From Sutcliffiella tianshenii (GTDB taxonomy: Bacteria > Bacillota > Bacilli > Bacillales > Bacillaceae_I): a stretch of DNA of 64,000 nucleotides. Below the pieces are notes generated by a model. The model had not been told where the DNA came from. It saw only the letters and a program-made list of their open reading frames with translations, and made no database searches. The stretch lies in NCBI RefSeq assembly GCF_016908565.1, contig NZ_JAFBED010000001.1, forward strand, positions 248,001 to 312,000, read 5' to 3'. This document shows, one piece after another, positions 25,449-34,565 of this stretch. The translations under genes and the position numbers were made by a program. Every line of letters starts with the position of its first letter. Positions within the stretch are counted from its first letter, which is position 1.

Positions 25449-27743
25449 CTATTTTATTAGTCTTAATACACTCTCATTTTTCACTGCAGCTGTTCCGCCT
25501 AATACGGAAAGCTGATTGAAGCCTTTAGCATCTACTAGATTTTGAGTTTCTACTGGTAAATAAGAAGGATTAACTAGTAAAAGTGGTGCATTAAGTTTAG
25601 CTGCCAAAACGGAACCTGTTAAAGCATCAGGGAAATCATGACCATTTACTACTAATCCAGTATTGGACGAGAAGTTAAATTCTGTACCAATTTTATAAGC
25701 TGTTTCGTACCTTGTTGATCCAGATACGCGTACTGCTTTAGGCATTAATTTTAATAAATGATTAGAAACTACAGACGTACCACCAACTACAATTGTATTT
25801 GAAGCGTTTGCGAGCAATGTTTTAGTCGGTCCTGGTATATAGCCTTTTTCAGTAAGTAAAATCGGTATGCCATTTCTCGCAGCATAAGGAGCTATTGCAA
25901 GTGCATCAGGAAAGCCATAACCATTTGTGACAACTACAGTTGAGAAGCTCTTACCCATTTTATTCGCAATAAGTTTAGCTGTTTCAAAACGAGTTGTTCC
26001 TGCAATTCTTTCTACTTCAATTCCCAAGTCGCGGATAATATTTTCCACTTCAGGAGTTATAGCACTGCTACCACCAAGAATAATTATTTTCTTTGCATCA
26101 AGTCTAAGAAGTTCCTGTTTTGTTTCCTCTATTAATTCATTGCTTTTAGTTAATAGTATAGGAGCATTAAGCTGATATGCTAATGGTGTACCTGCAAGAG
26201 CATCAGGAAAATTGTCCCCTCTTGCCAAAACAACTACATCTGACTTGTCCCAACCAGCTCTAGAAATACTGACAGCTGTAGCATACCTATTCACACCAGA
26301 AATCCTCATATTCTCCAAATAGCTTGAAGCAATATAATATGTCTCATTTGAATGCATATCTTTTACGGGATACCATACAAAGTGGTTCGAATTATTAGTG
26401 CCTGCCTGATAAGCTCCAACTATTTGCAAAGCTTCTCCAGCTAAGGTTTTTCTAACTTCAGTTCCTTCCGGAGTTGTTCTTAAACGTACTCCACTTTCTG
26501 TTGCCTTTACAATATCCCCACTATTGAATAAGTGTTTGGAAGTTTGATATGGCCCATTAATATGATAATGAGGTTTTCTGAATTGTAAGGAGCCTGAGTT
26601 TGTATAATATATATCTTCTCTTAATAGTTGTACCGGGAATGCTGTCGTTACCACTTGTGAGTATCTTTCAATGTGACTGTAGATAACATCTTGGTAAGTA
26701 TTATTTGGGTAGTATTGTGGATCATTACGTCTTGAAATCCCATTATACGCCATGATAGCAAAATACCAATCTTCCATTATCTTCATGTCATTTCCGTTTA
26801 TTTGCGGAATTCTGCCCCAGTTACTGTAAGTCCACTTGTCTTTTAATATTCTAATACCCTCTTGGATATTATATACAATATCCGTTTTAAGTCTTATAGC
26901 TCTATCCGCTGTCATATTAGGCTCAGTAATCTGCATGATTCCAATACCGCCATCAAATGACACAATCGGGTCGCCCTTCTCCCAAGTCCCATTGGGATCG
27001 TCATTCGTTCTGTATTGTCTCCATGAGCTTTCCTGCCACGCTATCGCTTTTATTATTTCAGGAGGAATACCTGCTTTAAGCGCCTCTTGAGTTAGTAAAT
27101 TGTTTAATTCTGAAGTAGTCGGGTTTTCCCCTTTTAAATCATCTTCAGCTCCTGTTGATTGAAAGGAGAAGATTTCTTGTCGAGGAGAGTTCATTTCGAC
27201 ATTCGCTTTTATTCCTTGTTCTGTCAATGAAATTGTCCCGTCATTATTCTGGACATATAGATCCTTCAAAAGACTATTACTTTCAAGATGGTTTCCATTA
27301 CTGTCTAGATAGGTTACTTCTATTCTATCATCTACCATCTCAATCGAACCTGCTTGATAATCATTAGATAAAAGAACACGTTGCATTTCATCATCATTTA
27401 GCTCAAAGATAACAAAACGCGTGAAGCTTCCAGTTCCACTTAAAGTACTTTCAAGCAGAAAATAATGTTTCTCATCTTTTTTCCAAGTGTAAACTTTTGA
27501 AATACCAGCAAATTCATCTTCCCACTCTTCTATTAATCTATCATTGGTATAAACGCTCACTGATACAGAAGATGTCTCACCGTTCGAAATATTTATTTTG
27601 TAGTTTCCAAAGACTACCGTATTAGCACCGATAGGATTCATTTGATGTTTTTGAACATCCATTTCGGCAAAACCTTTATCTACAGCCATTAATAACATAA
27701 GCACAAAACAAAACTTTACAGCAACAATGCATTTTTGAGTCAA
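25449..27743 (-). CDS. Lytic transglycosylase with SH3-like domain and three CWB2 repeats
   Basis: Exported wall enzyme, 764 residues, expected to cleave the glycan strands of peptidoglycan. Signal peptide 1-27; an unassigned beta-rich domain (~40-190); an SLT/lysozyme-like domain (~215-355) with the presumed catalytic Glu238 in AIAWQESSW, then GGIGIMQIT and MAYNG, all standard for transglycosylase family 1; an SH3-like stretch (~420-475, VRLRTTPEGTEVRK); and three CWB2 repeats (~480-764). The frame reaches 27773, but AAAGGAGG lies 7 nt before the TTG at 27743. A shorter paralogue lies at 51288-53075. Confidence 0.9.
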   Translation of the reverse strand: MTQKCIVAVKFCFVLMLLMAVDKGFAEMDVQKHQMNPIGANTVVFGNYKINISNGETSSVSVSVYTNDRLIEEWEDEFAGISKVYTWKKDEKHYFLLESTLSGTGSFTRFVIFELNDDEMQRVLLSNDYQAGSIEMVDDRIEVTYLDSNGNHLESNSLLKDLYVQNNDGTISLTEQGIKANVEMNSPRQEIFSFQSTGAEDDLKGENPTTSELNNLLTQEALKAGIPPEIIKAIAWQESSWRQYRTNDDPNGTWEKGDPIVSFDGGIGIMQITEPNMTADRAIRLKTDIVYNIQEGIRILKDKWTYSNWGRIPQINGNDMKIMEDWYFAIMAYNGISRRNDPQYYPNNTYQDVIYSHIERYSQVVTTAFPVQLLREDIYYTNSGSLQFRKPHYHINGPYQTSKHLFNSGDIVKATESGVRLRTTPEGTEVRKTLAGEALQIVGAYQAGTNNSNHFVWYPVKDMHSNETYYIASSYLENMRISGVNRYATAVSISRAGWDKSDVVVLARGDNFPDALAGTPLAYQLNAPILLTKSNELIEETKQELLRLDAKKIIILGGSSAITPEVENIIRDLGIEVERIAGTTRFETAKLIANKMGKSFSTVVVTNGYGFPDALAIAPYAARNGIPILLTEKGYIPGPTKTLLANASNTIVVGGTSVVSNHLLKLMPKAVRVSGSTRYETAYKIGTEFNFSSNTGLVVNGHDFPDALTGSVLAAKLNAPLLLVNPSYLPVETQNLVDAKGFNQLSVLGGTAAVKNESVLRLIK

Positions 27744-28007
27744 AAGTTTTCCTCCTTTAATGATAAGTGACAATTATTTCATTACAATTTCAATATTACC
27801 AAAAAAATGACACGATCATGAATAGGTAATTTGTCTAATATTTCATTAATATGTAACTTTTAATAGTTTTTTGTAGTGGAAGTTTTTGGATTATCACCCA
27901 CAACAATATGAATTTTACTTTATAAAGGAATAATTTAGCATATTTTTTAGATTAGTTGGGTAGTATATAAATAATGAAGTAGATAGATTATTAAGGGGGA
28001 ATTAGCA

Positions 28008-28361
28008 ATGGAGTTTTCAAAAAAATTTTTTCCGGCCATCAGGCGTCCTTCCATAAAATTCAATAAAGTTAGCTATGCAACCTTTTTCGAAACGTATTGG
28101 CTACATACTATTCTATTCACCTGCATATCTTCAACTGCTCTCGGAATTCCTGCATTCGTTTTTAAATTCGCCTATGATAATGGAATTTCCCTCTTCTATT
28201 TATTAGCTCTATTAATCGCATTACCCTGGTTTTTGGTACCCACTCTCTATCTACTCTATATAGGAAATGATTCAAAACGCGCAAAAGTATCATCTTACTC
28301 GATGATTGGTATTTTAATCGCTTCTCTTTTCACATGGATAATCTGTCTTTTTCAGCTATAA
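28008..28361 (+). CDS. Small multipass membrane protein of unknown function
   Basis: Not recognised. The 117-residue protein has three hydrophobic segments (about 32-52, 58-84 and 96-115) and a basic N-terminus, so it is probably an integral membrane protein with a cytoplasmic N-terminal tail. AAGGGGGAATTAGCA precedes the ATG with good spacing. It stands alone on the plus strand between a wall transglycosylase and an SGNH-like gene and ends in a strong shared terminator. Confidence 0.7.
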   Translation: MEFSKKFFPAIRRPSIKFNKVSYATFFETYWLHTILFTCISSTALGIPAFVFKFAYDNGISLFYLLALLIALPWFLVPTLYLLYIGNDSKRAKVSSYSMIGILIASLFTWIICLFQL

Positions 28362-28399
28362 AAAGACTCCAGTGCAATCTTCATGCACTGGAGTCTTTT
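28361..28399. terminator. Bidirectional terminator
   Basis: Perfect 16-bp stem, AAAAGACTCCAGTGCA (28361-28376) with its complement (28384-28399), loop of 7, between convergent genes. The left arm begins at the last base of the plus-strand stop codon. Confidence 0.87.
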
Positions 28400-28409
28400 A
28401 ATATTATTC

Positions 28410-29219
28410 CTACTTAGTTGCAATAAATAATTCAGTAATATATTCTGCCCAAACTTCATGTCCTTTTTCATTAGGTGCAATACTTGCACTATCATATAAA
28501 ATATAATCTTTAATTTCTTCAGATTGGTAATCCGGCCAATTCTTCCAATGATCAATAAAAGTATGTCCTTCATTTTCAGCTAAGGTTTTCAACTGTTCCA
28601 CTTCCAACGGATAAAAAGTGGCATTATAAATTGGGTGGGATGGCTGCAAGAATACATATACCTCTTTATTCACTGCCTTAAAATCATCAATAATCGTCTG
28701 AATATTAATTAGGGTATCGTCGATATTTACAGCGCCATTATCATTTAACATAAAAGGCTCAAAAATTAAGATATCCGCATTACTATTTACGGCTTCCATA
28801 TGTAATCCATCACTCACAACCATTTCTGTGGTGACATTCTGAATATCAAATACATCAATGTTTACCATTTCTCCATACGTTTCATTCATCTTCTCTTTAA
28901 ATATGTCCGGCCATATACGGTTTCCCATTGTATTGGCTTCTGAACCTACAATAACAATCTCAACCGTATCGTCTGATTCTTTTGCGGCAATAAGCTTGGA
29001 TGCTGCTTCAACTGGTAAAGAAGATGTCACTTCTTTAATAGAAATATCCTTCATTTCCATTGTATTTTCATCGGTTTTCGGATCCTTCTCGTTTTCTATG
29101 ATTGTAGTTGCAATAACTTCCTCAGTTGATACTGTAGCGATTTTTTGCTTCCAATGCATACTCCCGAAGACAATCGCCGCCACACAGCTTATGGCTACTA
29201 TACCAGTTAATATTCTCAT
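28410..29219 (-). CDS. SGNH-hydrolase-like membrane-anchored protein with altered active-site motifs
   Basis: Extracytoplasmic protein (269 residues) with an N-terminal membrane anchor (residues ~3-22) and an SGNH/GDSL-like fold. The first block reads VIVGSEANTMGNRIWPDIF where the family normally has GDS; the last block reads SIAPNEKGHEVWAEY where a catalytic D-x-x-H precedes PN. Strand-helix order and the PNEKGH ending still fit SGNH proteins that act on acyl groups of polysaccharides. Either it uses other residues (for example the Ser of GSE and the His of KGH) or it is inactive. The ATG at 29219 with GAGGTGAT upstream is preferred to the frame start at 29258. It is divergent from the LCP gene. 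Confidence 0.72.
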   Translation of the reverse strand: MRILTGIVAISCVAAIVFGSMHWKQKIATVSTEEVIATTIIENEKDPKTDENTMEMKDISIKEVTSSLPVEAASKLIAAKESDDTVEIVIVGSEANTMGNRIWPDIFKEKMNETYGEMVNIDVFDIQNVTTEMVVSDGLHMEAVNSNADILIFEPFMLNDNGAVNIDDTLINIQTIIDDFKAVNKEVYVFLQPSHPIYNATFYPLEVEQLKTLAENEGHTFIDHWKNWPDYQSEEIKDYILYDSASIAPNEKGHEVWAEYITELFIATK

Positions 29220-29425
29220 ATAAATCACCTCTTCATTTAATATACTATTATTATCCAAAACTTCAATACATCTCCGGAAAATTCTACTAAAATATCTTTA
29301 TGTATTTGTAATAATTATACATTACATATATTTTTCTACAATTTGTGATACGATTGTAGTTGTATTGGATTATATAAATACCTATAATCAATGTGTAAAG
29401 ATTAATGAAAAAGGAAGAGGACTAT

Positions 29426-30373
29426 ATGTTAAAAAAGAAATGGTTTATTATTTTAATTAGTATTTTTAGTGTTATTGCGCTTGGTGTTGGTGTGTTTGCT
29501 TTTACTGTATATAAATCATTGGAGGATACTGCCGCTTCCATGCATACACCTCTTGATCGAACTACATCTGAAAAACGACCAAAAGAAGTAGATTTCAAGA
29601 AAAAAGATCCACTATCCTTTTTAATTCTTGGTGTAGATGAAAGACCTGGTGACCGTGGACGTTCTGATTCCATGATTGTTCTAACGGTGAATCCTAATGA
29701 TAAATCCATGCAAATGGTTAGTATTCCCCGCGATACAAGAACCGAAATTATCGGAAAAGGCTTTGATGACAAAATAAATCATGCCTATGCCTTTGGCGGT
29801 CCTGAAATGTCTATCGCGACGGTAGAAAACTTCTTGGATATTCCAATTGATTATTTTGTCCAAGTAAATATGGAAAGCTTTAAAGATATCGTCGATGCTG
29901 TTGGTGGAGTGACAGTTGAAAACAACTTGGTATTTAGCCATAGTGGATTTGACTTTACAAAAGGAACTTTGGATTTAGATGGGGAAAAAGCTTTAGCATA
30001 TTCACGTATGCGCTATGATGATCCTCGCGGTGATTTTGGACGTCAACAACGTCAAAGAGAAATCATTCAAGGAGTAATTAATAAAGGTGCCTCCATCTCA
30101 TCAGTAACAAAATTCGATGATATCCTAGAAATTTTAGGGAATAACGTAAAAACCAACTTGACTTTTGACGAAATGGTTGACATTCAAGCTAATTATAAAG
30201 ATGCAAGACACGAGCTACAGCAGCATCAGATCTCTGGCCAAGGCCAAATGATCAGTAACGGAACTCAAGATATTTACTATCTTATTGTTACAGAAGAAGA
30301 AAGAATGAAGCTTTCTAATCAACTAAAAGAACATTTATCCATAGAAGGCGAATCGGTGGCAAAAAATCAATAG
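29426..30373 (+). CDS. LytR-CpsA-Psr (LCP) family wall polymer ligase
   Basis: Membrane-anchored enzyme (315 residues) that transfers lipid-linked wall polymers such as teichoic acid or capsule to peptidoglycan (TagT/TagU/TagV family). A transmembrane segment spans ~6-28; the extracellular LCP domain (~65-230) shows LILGVDERPGDRGRSDSM, VSIPRDTR with pyrophosphate-binding Arg and Asp, and ALAYSRMRYDDPRGDFGRQQRQ with further conserved Arg residues. The chosen ATG at 29426 has AGGAAGAGGA 4 nt upstream; the longer frame from 29405 overlaps that site. Its role fits the surrounding polymer synthesis and kinase genes. Confidence 0.92.
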   Translation: MLKKKWFIILISIFSVIALGVGVFAFTVYKSLEDTAASMHTPLDRTTSEKRPKEVDFKKKDPLSFLILGVDERPGDRGRSDSMIVLTVNPNDKSMQMVSIPRDTRTEIIGKGFDDKINHAYAFGGPEMSIATVENFLDIPIDYFVQVNMESFKDIVDAVGGVTVENNLVFSHSGFDFTKGTLDLDGEKALAYSRMRYDDPRGDFGRQQRQREIIQGVINKGASISSVTKFDDILEILGNNVKTNLTFDEMVDIQANYKDARHELQQHQISGQGQMISNGTQDIYYLIVTEEERMKLSNQLKEHLSIEGESVAKNQ

Positions 30374-30380
30374 TAACCTA

Positions 30381-30417
30381 AAAAGACTACCCCATTAAAT
30401 CAATGAGGTAGTCTTTT
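30381..30417. terminator. Bidirectional terminator between LCP and ywqE genes
   Basis: 16-bp stem with one mismatch (30381-30396 with 30402-30417), 5-base loop, T runs both ways, between convergent genes. Confidence 0.82.
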
Positions 30418-30420
30418 CAA

Positions 30421-31188
30421 TTAAAATATACCTAAAAACTTTTTCTTTTTTATTCGTTCTGGAGGATCGATCATCAACCCTTCACCATTTACCAGATACT
30501 CAGCATTTTCCATAAAGTAATACTTCATGCTACTACCAAAGTCGTTATCTACTAAATTGAAGGCCTTCTGCATATTAAAGTTTCTCGTTTTTAGTCCATG
30601 TGCATCAGAGGCAATGAAATGAGCTTGGTTCGATTCAATTAATTCATAGGAAAACTTCTTAATTTTCTTCCCGAAGCCACCGACTAGACTTGTAGCTGTC
30701 ACCTGGGTGCAGACCCCTTTTTTCACTAAATTGTAAAGGATCTCTGGATTTTCAATTATCTCGGAATTACGTTCAGGATGAACAATGATTGGTGTGATGC
30801 CTTGGAGTTGAATATCATAAAGTAGTTGTTCTGTATATCTTGGTACATGATTGGAAGGAAGCTCTAAAAAAAGATACTTCCCAGTATTATTTAATGTGAG
30901 AATTTCTCCGCGGTCATAATCCTCTAAAATCTCTCCATAAATTCTTGTTTCTTGTCCAGGCAGAATGGTTAAATCAATCTGTCTGTTTTCAAGAACTGAA
31001 TTTAATTGTGTAACATATTTATATATTTCTTCTTTAGTGTTATTGTATTTACCGTTTTTATGGTGGGGAGTTGCGATAATATGTGTAATACCTTCTTTTA
31101 CAGCCTGACTCGCCATTTCAACACTTTCCGTTAAATGCTTTGCACCATCATCTATATTAGGAATGATATGACAATGAATATCAATCAT
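30421..31188 (-). CDS. ywqE: Tyrosine-protein phosphatase of the PHP family (CpsB/YwqE type)
   Basis: Manganese-dependent PHP-fold phosphatase (255 residues) that removes phosphate from the bacterial tyrosine kinase encoded just upstream and from its targets. The metal ligands are intact: His5 and His7 in MIDIHCH, His42/His43 in ATPHH, Glu80 in GQE, His137 in HPERN, Asp195 and His197 in SDAHG. The start is the ATG at 31188 with GGGAGG 6-7 nt upstream; the frame opens earlier at 31206. Last gene of ywqC-ywqD-ywqE. A close paralogue lacking most of these residues lies at 32948-33709. Confidence 0.93.
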   Translation of the reverse strand: MIDIHCHIIPNIDDGAKHLTESVEMASQAVKEGITHIIATPHHKNGKYNNTKEEIYKYVTQLNSVLENRQIDLTILPGQETRIYGEILEDYDRGEILTLNNTGKYLFLELPSNHVPRYTEQLLYDIQLQGITPIIVHPERNSEIIENPEILYNLVKKGVCTQVTATSLVGGFGKKIKKFSYELIESNQAHFIASDAHGLKTRNFNMQKAFNLVDNDFGSSMKYYFMENAEYLVNGEGLMIDPPERIKKKKFLGIF

Positions 31189-31267
31189 GTTAGTACCTCC
31201 CTGCATTTAGGTATTTATACCTGATTAATTTCTTTAATAGTATCATAGAAAAATAAAAAAAGGAAAG

Positions 31268-31284
31268 ATAGTCAAGACGACTAT
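31268..31284 (-). terminator. Hairpin overlapping the ywqD stop codon
   Basis: ATAGTC (31268-31273) pairs with GACTAT (31279-31284); on the minus strand it is followed by TTTCCTTTTTTTA. It lies between ywqD and ywqE and may terminate part of the transcripts. Confidence 0.55.
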
Positions 31285-31970
31285 TTTTCCCCATAGTAAT
31301 AATAATAATTTCCCTCTTTAAGCTTTTTATTATTAAGCACTACACCAATAACATTTGCATTTGCCTTTTCTAAAAGCTCTTTTCCTTTAAGTGCATTTTC
31401 ATTTTCTGTCTTGCCGCTTGAAACCACTAAAATGGTTCCATCACATTTATTAGCCAAAATCTGCGCATCTGTAACTGCCAATACAGGAGGTGTATCAAAC
31501 AGAACTACATCAAACTCTTCTTTAAATTCATCCAACAAGTCTCTCATCATTTTTGAACCGAGTAATTCTGCCGGATTTGGAGGGATCGGACCACTTGGAA
31601 GTATGAATAAATTAGGAATCTTGGATTTGAATACCGCTTCTTTTAATGTTAACTGCCTAGTTAACACATTGGTAAGGCCAGTTGTATTTTGTAAGCGAAA
31701 AGTATAATGTACGGTAGGTTTTCTTAGATCCGCATCAATTAAAAGCACTTGTTTACCCTGTTGGGCAAAAACCGTAGCCAAGTTAGCTACAGTAGTAGAT
31801 TTCCCTTCTCCTGGGCCTGTTGACGTAACCATCAGCGTACGTATTTCACGATCAATTTGAGAGAACTCAATGTTTGTCCGAATCGTACGATATTGTTCCG
31901 AAATAGGGGACTTCGGGTTAGTCATCGCAATCAAACTTCTCATTAAAGATGCCTGTTTTTTCTTAGCCAA
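31281..31970 (-). CDS. ywqD: Bacterial tyrosine kinase (CpsD/CapB/YwqD type)
   Basis: Cytoplasmic P-loop tyrosine autokinase (229 residues) that controls polysaccharide export or chain length and, in B. subtilis (PtkA), phosphorylates UDP-glucose dehydrogenases and SSB, both of which are also encoded in this window. Walker A is STGPGEGKST (~51-60), Walker A' IDADLRKP (~78-85), Walker B DVVLFDTPP (~147-155), and the C-terminus carries five consecutive tyrosines (the autophosphorylation cluster). A TTG at 31970 with AAGGAG 8 nt upstream is preferred to a GTG at 31979. It overlaps the end of ywqC by 8 bases. Confidence 0.94.
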   Translation of the reverse strand: MAKKKQASLMRSLIAMTNPKSPISEQYRTIRTNIEFSQIDREIRTLMVTSTGPGEGKSTTVANLATVFAQQGKQVLLIDADLRKPTVHYTFRLQNTTGLTNVLTRQLTLKEAVFKSKIPNLFILPSGPIPPNPAELLGSKMMRDLLDEFKEEFDVVLFDTPPVLAVTDAQILANKCDGTILVVSSGKTENENALKGKELLEKANANVIGVVLNNKKLKEGNYYYYYGEK

Positions 31971-32709
31971 CTGACTCACTCCTTACAGAACCGCGCTTTT
32001 CTCTAGTTGCAGGCATTCCACGTTGGTCGTTTTCTGTCATAACAGGAATAGCACCTAGTACTGGTAAACCCAATAGTTTCTCTATATCTTGCTCAGTTTT
32101 AATTGTGTTATCCAAATATTCTAGAAGGAACGCGATTCCTACTCCAGCCATTAAGCCCACTACAAGAGCAATAGCCATATTTAATGCTGGTCTAGGTTTT
32201 ACAGGTGAAGGGTCTTCAGCTAATTGGGCAGCTGCAAGAACACTCACGTTGTCAACATTCATAATATTCGTTAATTCACTTTGGAAAACATTAGCCAGTG
32301 TATTCGCAATATTGACTGCCATAGCTGGATCCTCATCCTGCACAGTAATGGACAATACTTGGGAATTCTGTTCGCTCGAAACCTGGATTTGATTGTTTAA
32401 TGCACCTGTAGAACGTTCCAAGTTTAATTCTTCTTGTACTAGTTCTAAAATCCTCGGACTCTTAATAATGACATTGTACGTATTAATTAATTCTATATTT
32501 GTTCTGATATCATTAACATTGTACATATTTTGCTCATTATTGCTAGATTGGTTGACTAATAGCTGTGTTGAAGTTTGATAGATTGGCGTAAGTAAGAAAA
32601 AACTCACTACCCCACTGACAGTAGTTGCAATTAACGTAATAATAACAATAAGAGAAAGACGTTTTTTCAACGTTTGAAATAACTCCCTTAAGCTGATCGT
32701 CTCTTCCAT
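31963..32709 (-). CDS. ywqC: Kinase modulator / polysaccharide co-polymerase (Wzz, YwqC type)
   Basis: Membrane activator of the tyrosine kinase (TkmA in B. subtilis), 248 residues, and a chain-length determinant family member. There are two transmembrane segments (~20-42 and ~175-197) with an extracellular helical region between them. The proline-rich PSPVKPRPALN precedes the second segment, as in Wzz proteins, and a cytoplasmic C-terminal tail contacts the kinase. GGAGG lies 6 nt before the ATG at 32709; the longer frame from 32721 overlaps it. The kinase gene overlaps its 3' end. Confidence 0.92.
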   Translation of the reverse strand: MEETISLRELFQTLKKRLSLIVIITLIATTVSGVVSFFLLTPIYQTSTQLLVNQSSNNEQNMYNVNDIRTNIELINTYNVIIKSPRILELVQEELNLERSTGALNNQIQVSSEQNSQVLSITVQDEDPAMAVNIANTLANVFQSELTNIMNVDNVSVLAAAQLAEDPSPVKPRPALNMAIALVVGLMAGVGIAFLLEYLDNTIKTEQDIEKLLGLPVLGAIPVMTENDQRGMPATREKRGSVRSESVG

Positions 32710-32913
32710 TTGAACCTCCAAAATTTAATTTAAATACATAAAGTATCTAGTTTCCTTGACATACAATTGATATTATATAAGAGTTGTCTCCATATATCTA
32801 CATTTTCTTACAAAAAAGTAAGTAGATTTCTGTTTCCATTTTATAATTGTACATATAAAAGGTTTCGACCGGATGCTTTTTCACAGGATAGAACCTTTAG
32901 AGCATAAAAAAAA

Positions 32914-32930
32914 GGCACCTTTTATGTGCC
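32914..32930 (-). terminator. Terminator after the degenerate ywqE paralogue
   Basis: GGCAC (32914-32918) with GTGCC (32926-32930), followed on the minus strand by a run of eight T, 18 bases past the stop at 32948. Confidence 0.72.
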
Positions 32931-32947
32931 CCATCAACGCCCTTAGC

Positions 32948-33709
32948 CTATTTAAAAATACCGAACAGCTTTTTTCTTTTCACTCTACTTGGAACTTCTT
33001 TGAAAACTGAATTTCCTTCGAAAACTAATTCTGCATTTTCCAGAAACATTTCCTTAATATCAGATCCGAAACTTTTTTCAATTGTGGAATACGCTTCTTG
33101 CAACATAAAAGAACTACTTTTCTTGTCACGGGCATCTGAAGCGATAAAATGAGCCAAATTGGAATCTATGATTTCACTAACGAACTTCTTGACTTTTTTT
33201 CCATTATTACCATTTACACTTCCAGCATTTAGTTGCACACACGCTCCCTTTTTAACCAATTGATAAAGTTTGTCTGGTGATTCCATTAGTTCTATATTCA
33301 ATTCCGGGTTGGCAATGATAGGGGTTAAACCTTTCATTTGGATATCATAAATAAGCTCCCCTGTATAGTGAGGAACATGACGACTCGCTTCAAGACTGAG
33401 AAAGATGAATTTTTTGGCATTGTTAATGGTCAGTATTTGACCATTTTCGTATTTCTCCATAAAATCTTCTGAAATGGGACACTCTTGACCGGGTACAACT
33501 GTCACGTTGATGGAATCTTTACGCAATCTATGATTCATCTCATCAACTTTTCCCAAAATATCCTCGATAGATCCATTGGAAATAGTAGGAGTAGCAACTA
33601 TTATTTCAATACCTTGTGACTCTGCCATTCGAGCCATTTCGATACTTTCGGTCATATGTTTAGCACCATCATCCATAGATGAAAGTATGTGACAATTTAT
33701 ATCTATCAT
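32948..33709 (-). CDS. Degenerate YwqE/CpsB paralogue lacking most metal-binding histidines
   Basis: A 253-residue paralogue of the phosphatase at 30421-31188, alignable over its full length without frameshift or stop (MIDINCHILSSMDDGAKHMT against MIDIHCHIIPNIDDGAKHLT). The ligand positions differ: His5 is Asn, His42 and His43 are Thr and Ile, His137 is Asn, the Arg of HPER is Leu, and His197 is Arg. His7, the Glu of GQE and the Asp of SDA remain. This argues for loss of the trinuclear metal site while the fold and the C-terminal basic motif KRKKLFGIF are kept. It has its own ribosome binding site (GGGGG before the ATG at 33709) and terminator, so it looks expressed. Possible roles: binding phosphorylated kinase or modulating YwqE. 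Confidence 0.88.
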   Translation of the reverse strand: MIDINCHILSSMDDGAKHMTESIEMARMAESQGIEIIVATPTISNGSIEDILGKVDEMNHRLRKDSINVTVVPGQECPISEDFMEKYENGQILTINNAKKFIFLSLEASRHVPHYTGELIYDIQMKGLTPIIANPELNIELMESPDKLYQLVKKGACVQLNAGSVNGNNGKKVKKFVSEIIDSNLAHFIASDARDKKSSSFMLQEAYSTIEKSFGSDIKEMFLENAELVFEGNSVFKEVPSRVKRKKLFGIFK

Positions 33710-33922
33710 ATAGAACCCCCTATTAGTACTTTTGAACCATTCACTTACAGTATATGTTATCAAATAAGAAATATTCTGTGAATAGACTTTTTTTGTCGTA
33801 ATACTTGTTATTTTGTAAGATATTTGCCGTTTGAACCATGCAATGTTTTTTACTTTTTATGGAATGACTTTAAGTCTTTTTCCCTAAATTGCATTAATTA
33901 AAACTTTTTTTGATAAATAAGA

Positions 33923-33950
33923 AAAAGAACACCTAAATGGTGTCCTTTTC
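33923..33950 (-). terminator. Terminator after the first sortase gene
   Basis: About 12-bp stem with one mismatch around ACACC (to 33933) and GGTGT (from 33939), flanked by A and T runs, immediately after the stop at 33954. Confidence 0.8.
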
Positions 33951-33953
33951 TTT

Positions 33954-34565
33954 TTATAATACCGGCTTCGCATACACAATATATCTCTCTGGTGCCCGGC
34001 CTGTCAGGGTGAATGGATAGCAGGTAGTCAGAATCAGTTCTTCATTCTCTTTCTGCAAGGTTATGATGCTCGTATCATCGTCATCTACAATCTTTGTTTC
34101 ATAGATTTCATACATATAGTCCCCATAAGGGAGGGAAACCACAAACTTATCTCCAAGCTCCAATTCCCCCAGGCGGAGGAATACGGTGTCACGATGCCCG
34201 GAGAAGACGATCTGGCCAAGCTCCCCAGGGTAAGATGCACCACGGTAGTGCCCCACTCCTTTTTCCAATTCGTCAGGGTCCGTCCCTTCTACAATGGGGA
34301 GCTGGGCTTCAAACCTAGGAATCTGAAGGATACCCACTACATCCCCGGTAGCCGGATCCCAATCTTCCGGTTTTTCCGGCCATTCCCGCTCCTTTTCCGT
34401 ACTTGGAGCAATTTCCTTTTCCTTATTTCCGGAGGTCAGCGCCACCGCATCCTGAAGGGCAGCTTCCGTTTTACGATCCAGTGTCCATTTCTCATACAAT
34501 CCATAACCGATAAAAGAAACTCCTCCCACAATAAACAAGAGGGCCAGAATCATCCCTTTTCTCAC
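33954..34565 (-). CDS. Class D sortase without a neighbouring substrate
   Basis: Membrane transpeptidase (203 residues) that joins surface proteins to the wall. An N-terminal membrane segment (~5-22) is followed by a linker and the sortase fold, with His124 in SGHRDTVF, catalytic Cys182 in LTTCYPF and an Arg in the APERY motif (~191-195). Class D assignment rests on length and the FSGHRDT and TTCYPF motifs. The start is GTG at 34565 with AAAGGAG upstream at about 11 nt. No protein with an LPxTA-like C-terminal signal is encoded next to it; the only clear candidate substrate lies 11 kb away beside a second sortase. Confidence 0.9.
   Translation of the reverse strand: MRKGMILALLFIVGGVSFIGYGLYEKWTLDRKTEAALQDAVALTSGNKEKEIAPSTEKEREWPEKPEDWDPATGDVVGILQIPRFEAQLPIVEGTDPDELEKGVGHYRGASYPGELGQIVFSGHRDTVFLRLGELELGDKFVVSLPYGDYMYEIYETKIVDDDDTSIITLQKENEELILTTCYPFTLTGRAPERYIVYAKPVL

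Noticed and set aside
32746-32780. Plus-strand promoter TTGACA...TATAAG between ywqC and the degenerate paralogue
   Set aside because: The spacer is 14 bases and no plus-strand gene or small frame follows.
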